Source of the DNA: UMGS172 sp045546915
Lineage (GTDB): Bacteria > Bacillota > Clostridia > Oscillospirales > Acutalibacteraceae
Direction of reading: 5' to 3'
Length of the DNA: 43,997 nucleotides
Assembly: GCA_045546915.1 (NCBI GenBank)
Contig: JAZQDU010000005.1
Coordinates: 1-43,997 of the forward strand
Part shown: positions 41,702 to 43,997 of the stretch, in pieces
How the letters are laid out: every line of letters begins with the position of its first letter
Position numbering within the stretch: the first letter of the stretch is position 1
Program-made: the position numbers and the translations under genes
The notes under the pieces: model-generated
What the model was told of the DNA's origin: nothing
What the model saw: the letters and a program-made list of their open reading frames with translations, nothing else
Database searches by the model: none

Positions 41702-42377
41702 TATTTTAACACTTTTCCCCGAAATGTGCGAATCGGTGCTTAACGAAAGTATAATTGGCCGAGCACAAAAGTCGGGAAAAGTTGAAATTTTGTGCCATAA
41801 TATTCGTGAATTTGCAGGCAATAAGCATAATCGTGTTGACGATGCACCGTACGGTGGCGGTAAAGGCATGGTTATGCAGGCAGAACCGATTTATAACTGC
41901 TATAAAAGTCTTTATGACGAGGCAACCGAGCAAAAGCCTCATCTTATCTATATGTCGCCTAAGGGTAAAACTTTTAAGCAACAGGACGCTATAAGACTTT
42001 CAAAACTTGATAGAGTTGTTCTGCTTTGCGGTCATTATGAGGGTGTCGACCAGCGTGTAATTGACGAGATAGTTGACGAAGAAATTTCGATAGGGGATTA
42101 TGTATTAACCGGCGGTGAGTTACCGGCATTAGTTGTTGCGGATGCTGTTTGTCGCTTGATAGACGGGGTTTTGTCTGACGAGGTTTGCTTTACTGAAGAG
42201 AGCCATTTTGACGGACTTTTAGAGTATCCTCAATACACAAGACCCGAAGTGTGGCATGGTGTTTCGGTGCCTGAGGTGCTGTTGTCAGGTCATCACGTAA
42301 ATATTGCTAAATGGCGTGAGCAACAGTCAATTGAAGTTACACGTAATAAACGACCTGATTTATTGGAAAAGAAATAA
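41688..42377 (+). CDS. trmD: tRNA (guanine37-N1)-methyltransferase
   Basis: Methylates G37 in tRNAs to prevent frameshifting. The 229-residue SPOUT protein has KIDILTLFPEM at the N terminus, RVDDAPYGGGKGMVMQ, LLCGHYEGVDQRV and the trefoil-knot GDYVLTGGELPALVV. ATGs at 41688 and 41691 are both inside the rimM end; AAAGGT (41675-41680) favours 41688. rplS, which often follows trmD in Firmicutes, is absent. Confidence 0.96.
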   Translation: MMKIDILTLFPEMCESVLNESIIGRAQKSGKVEILCHNIREFAGNKHNRVDDAPYGGGKGMVMQAEPIYNCYKSLYDEATEQKPHLIYMSPKGKTFKQQDAIRLSKLDRVVLLCGHYEGVDQRVIDEIVDEEISIGDYVLTGGELPALVVADAVCRLIDGVLSDEVCFTEESHFDGLLEYPQYTRPEVWHGVSVPEVLLSGHHVNIAKWREQQSIEVTRNKRPDLLEKK

Positions 42378-42500
42378 CTTTGATATGGAACATTTATATA
42401 AAAGTTATTAAACATTATGTGCAAAATGAACAATCTCGCATATATTAAATTGTCCGATTTTGTTGTTTTTACAAAAGTTTGTCGTAAATGATAATTTTCG

Positions 42501-42528
42501 TTGACTTAAAGAAAAATTGTGGTATAAT
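42501..42528 (+). promoter_or_regulatory. Promoter for the HPr gene
   Basis: TTGACT (42501-42506), 16-nt spacer and TATAAT (42523-42528). Transcription would start near 42535, leaving a leader of about 140 nt. Confidence 0.75.
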
Positions 42529-42540
42529 AATCGCAAAGGT

Positions 42541-42616
42541 TGTAATAGGAAACAGAATACTTAGTGTAATAACATTATTTTTATTACATCATATTGTGTA
42601 TTGTTCCTCCTGTTAC
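42541..42616 (+). promoter_or_regulatory. Structured 5' leader of the HPr gene
   Basis: The outer stem is GTAATAGGA (42542-42550) with TCCTGTTAC (42608-42616), including one G-U. A second helix is AATAC (42556-42560) with GTATT (42598-42602). An inner hairpin is TGTAATAA (42565-42572) with TTATTACA (42581-42588). No known riboswitch was recognised. There is no terminator before the SD. The rest of 42378-42673 holds the promoter and an AT-rich stretch with no gene. Confidence 0.5.
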
Positions 42617-42673
42617 TAAATTTTAGCATTTGTAGTTTCTCTAGTATGCAGATTGTTAAAGGAGTAATTTTTT

Positions 42674-42937
42674 ATGTATGTAAAAGATGTAGTTGTTCAG
42701 AATCAGGTTGGTCTTCATGCCCGTCCCGCTACTTTCTTTATTCAGAAGGCTAATGAGTTTAAGTCATCCATCTGGGTAGAAAAAGAAGAGCGCCGTGTTA
42801 ACGCTAAGAGTCTTCTTGGTGTTCTTTCGCTCGGTATCGTTGGCGGTACTTCCATCCGTATCATTGCTGACGGCAGTGATGAGCAACTTGCTGTTGACGG
42901 ACTTATTAATCTTGTTGAATCCGGCTTTGCAGAATAA
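42674..42937 (+). CDS. ptsH: HPr family phosphocarrier protein
   Basis: Phosphocarrier of the sugar phosphotransferase system. The 87-residue protein has H15 in GLHARPAT (site phosphorylated by enzyme I) and S46 in NAKSLLGVLSLG (site of HPr kinase), so both catalytic and regulatory sites are kept. No other PTS gene is nearby. Own promoter, SD AAAGGAG, and own terminator, so it is monocistronic. Confidence 0.94.
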   Translation: MYVKDVVVQNQVGLHARPATFFIQKANEFKSSIWVEKEERRVNAKSLLGVLSLGIVGGTSIRIIADGSDEQLAVDGLINLVESGFAE

Positions 42938-42952
42938 TTTGTTTTTATACTG

Positions 42953-42990
42953 AAAACCGACAGTAATAAAACTGTCGGTTTTAATTTTTT
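42953..42990 (+). terminator. Terminator after the HPr gene
   Basis: AAAACCGACAGT (42953-42964) pairs perfectly with ACTGTCGGTTTT (42971-42982), followed by AATTTTTT. Confidence 0.93.
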
Positions 42991-43038
42991 GTAATTGATT
43001 TTTGTTGTTAATAATATATTTTATTATGCGAATAATTG

Positions 43039-43067
43039 TTGACTAAGTTGTTTTAATAAGTTATAAT
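43039..43067 (+). promoter_or_regulatory. Promoter for the zinc-ribbon gene
   Basis: TTGACT (43039-43044), 17-nt spacer and TATAAT (43062-43067). Confidence 0.8.
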
Positions 43068-43095
43068 TATAAAAAATACTTAAGGAGTACATATT

Positions 43096-43779
43096 ATGGC
43101 TGGAGAATTTGGAAAATTTAAAGATTCACTTAATAAAAGCATTGCATCTATTGGTGCTAAGGCTTCTAATAGTGTTGAAAAATCTAAGCTTAAAAGTCAG
43201 CTTGATGCATATAATAGGGAAGCAGATGCTTTGATGTTAGAACTTGGTCGTAAGACTTATGCTATCTGGAAAGAGGGTAGCGAAGATTATAAATCACTTG
43301 CTCCCCAGTTTGAGCAAATTCAAGCAAAGTTCAATGCGATTCAGGCAACATTTAATGAAATCAAAGCAATTGAAGAACGTGAGAGATTGGCAAGTCAGCC
43401 TGCTCCCGCACCGGTTTACGTACAACCTCAACCTGTAATGAATAACGTATACAGCGGTCAGCCCGTTCAGTATGCACAACCGGTACAACAACCTGTTGCA
43501 GCACCTGTTTATGCAACTCCTGTTCAACCTGTTGTTTCTGCACAGCCTGTTACACCTGTTCAGCCTGTGGCTAATTATGTACCTGTTGCTCCTGTTGCTG
43601 CTCCTGTTCAACCTGTTCCTGTCGAAACTCCGGTCGCTCAGCCTGTTGCAAATAAGGAGCCTGTTGTAACTCAACCTATTACACAAACTGAGTCCGGTTG
43701 TGTTTGCCCTAACTGCGGTGCAAGTTTCCCGACCGAGATTAATTTCTGTAGATTATGCGGAGCTAAAATTAAGCAGTAA
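43096..43779 (+). CDS. Coiled-coil, PV/Q-rich, zinc-ribbon protein
   Basis: No named family recognised. The 227-residue protein has three parts: a helical, probably coiled-coil region (about 1-100; LKSQLDAYNREADALMLELGRKTYAIW); a low-complexity stretch of about 100 residues rich in QPV, APV and TPV; and a C-terminal zinc ribbon, CVCPNCGASF with FCRLCGAKI. This layout occurs in many uncharacterised clostridial proteins. No signal peptide. SD AAGGAG; own promoter and terminator. Confidence 0.85.
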   Translation: MAGEFGKFKDSLNKSIASIGAKASNSVEKSKLKSQLDAYNREADALMLELGRKTYAIWKEGSEDYKSLAPQFEQIQAKFNAIQATFNEIKAIEERERLASQPAPAPVYVQPQPVMNNVYSGQPVQYAQPVQQPVAAPVYATPVQPVVSAQPVTPVQPVANYVPVAPVAAPVQPVPVETPVAQPVANKEPVVTQPITQTESGCVCPNCGASFPTEINFCRLCGAKIKQ

Positions 43780-43801
43780 TTGTTTTAAATTAATTATATT
43801 A

Positions 43802-43838
43802 ATGCCCAAGTGATATTTTTTCACTTGGGTATTTTTTC
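43802..43838 (+). terminator. Terminator after the zinc-ribbon gene
   Basis: ATGCCCAAGTGA (43802-43813) pairs with TCACTTGGGTAT (43821-43832), one G-U, followed by TTTTT. Confidence 0.93.
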
Positions 43839-43885
43839 GTTTTATAATAAAATAACAAAAATTTTTAAAAAAACATACAATTTAT

Positions 43886-43926
43886 CACTTTAAAGTATTG
43901 ACAATGTCGCTTTAAAGTGGTAAAAT
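43886..43926 (+). promoter_or_regulatory. Promoter flanked by two palindromes
   Basis: TTGACA (43898-43903), 17-nt spacer and TAAAAT (43921-43926). CACTTTAAAG (43886-43895) and CTTTAAAGTG (43910-43919) form an inverted repeat around the -35, and each contains the palindrome CTTTAAAG. The placement suggests a repressor operator. Confidence 0.65.
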
Positions 43927-43957
43927 CTGTATAAATCAAGTAGAAGGCAGTGATTTT

Positions 43958-43997
43958 ATGCTAATTAAAATTTCAATGTTGGTCGTTTTCTTTGCGG
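43958..43997 (+). CDS. Start of a truncated gene, hydrophobic N terminus
   Basis: Only 13 codons are inside the window: MLIKISMLVVFFA. An SD (AGAAGG) stands about 10 nt before the ATG, and a good promoter lies upstream. The hydrophobic start suggests a membrane protein; clostridial sodium:solute symporters often begin similarly, but this is a guess. Confidence 0.6.
   Translation, partial: MLIKISMLVVFFA

Noticed and set aside
42373..42409. Terminator after trmD from AATAACTTT/AAAGTTATT
   Set aside because: The 9-bp AT-only stem has an 18-nt loop and no T run, so it is too weak to call.
43294..43686. 130-residue minus-strand frame rich in Asn, Arg and Cys
   Set aside because: It is the antisense of the QPV-rich repeat region of the zinc-ribbon gene; no SD or promoter.

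Overview
The window is AT-rich, gene-dense chromosomal DNA from a low-GC Gram-positive bacterium (Bacillota, Clostridia), most likely a gut member of the Oscillospirales/Eubacteriales. The placement rests on gene content and order: ctsR-mcsA-mcsB-clpC with a CtsR box, a ClpP-like protease next to FtsK/SpoIIIE, ylxM-ffh-rpsP-khpA-rimM-trmD, a yajC/TIGR04086 pair, TmcAL (YlbM), an OadG/OadB sodium pump pair and an LTA synthase family protein. Promoters are sigma-A-like (TTGACA-N17-TATAAT variants), Shine-Dalgarno (SD) sequences are strong, and GTG/TTG starts are common. No rRNA, tRNA, CRISPR array, transposase or prophage was seen. Genus cannot be fixed from sequence reading alone.

Layout. 1-427: gene-free, dominated by an array of small hairpins joined by GTGATAT/ATATCAC linkers. 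428-4722 (minus): alanine racemase and a GH2 beta-galactosidase, overlapping by ATGA. 4896-5021 (minus): an 11-cysteine, 41-residue peptide gene. 5262-9717 (plus): CtsR-controlled protein quality-control operon (ctsR, mcsA, mcsB, clpC). 9771-15489: an unrecognised gene, ClpP-like protease, FtsK/SpoIIIE translocase and a YgiQ-type radical SAM protein. 15536-15769 (minus): DUF378 membrane protein. 15835-21622: RlmD-like methyltransferase, acyltransferase, GDPD, GNAT and uvrC; tmcAL converges on uvrC.

22920-25399: ackA-galK. 25556-27240: OadG and OadB subunits of a sodium-pumping decarboxylase without the carboxyltransferase. 27289-30082 (minus): asd-dapA-dapB, the aspartate branch to diaminopimelate/lysine. 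30234-32398: queA-tgt (queuosine). 32465-33199: yajC and a TIGR04086 membrane protein. 33238-35271 (minus): LTA synthase-like protein. 35498-36892: asnS. 36931-38730 (minus): peptide-binding lipoprotein and a 57-residue ORF. 38891-42377: SRP/ribosome maturation operon. 42674-43779: HPr and a zinc-ribbon protein. A new gene begins at 43958 behind a promoter flanked by two palindromes.

Most of the window is housekeeping. The signals that ordinary annotation does not explain are mostly RNA/DNA structure: the hairpin array at the left edge; three places where a terminator-like hairpin carries the SD of the next gene in its 3' arm (9737-9771, 32761-32797, 37104-37145); a structured 140-nt leader before HPr; a 21-nt direct repeat over the -35 box and the SD of ylxM; phased A-tracts upstream of ctsR; and paired palindromes around the last promoter. 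Two small ORFs (4896-5021 and 36931-37104) have good SDs and are easily missed.
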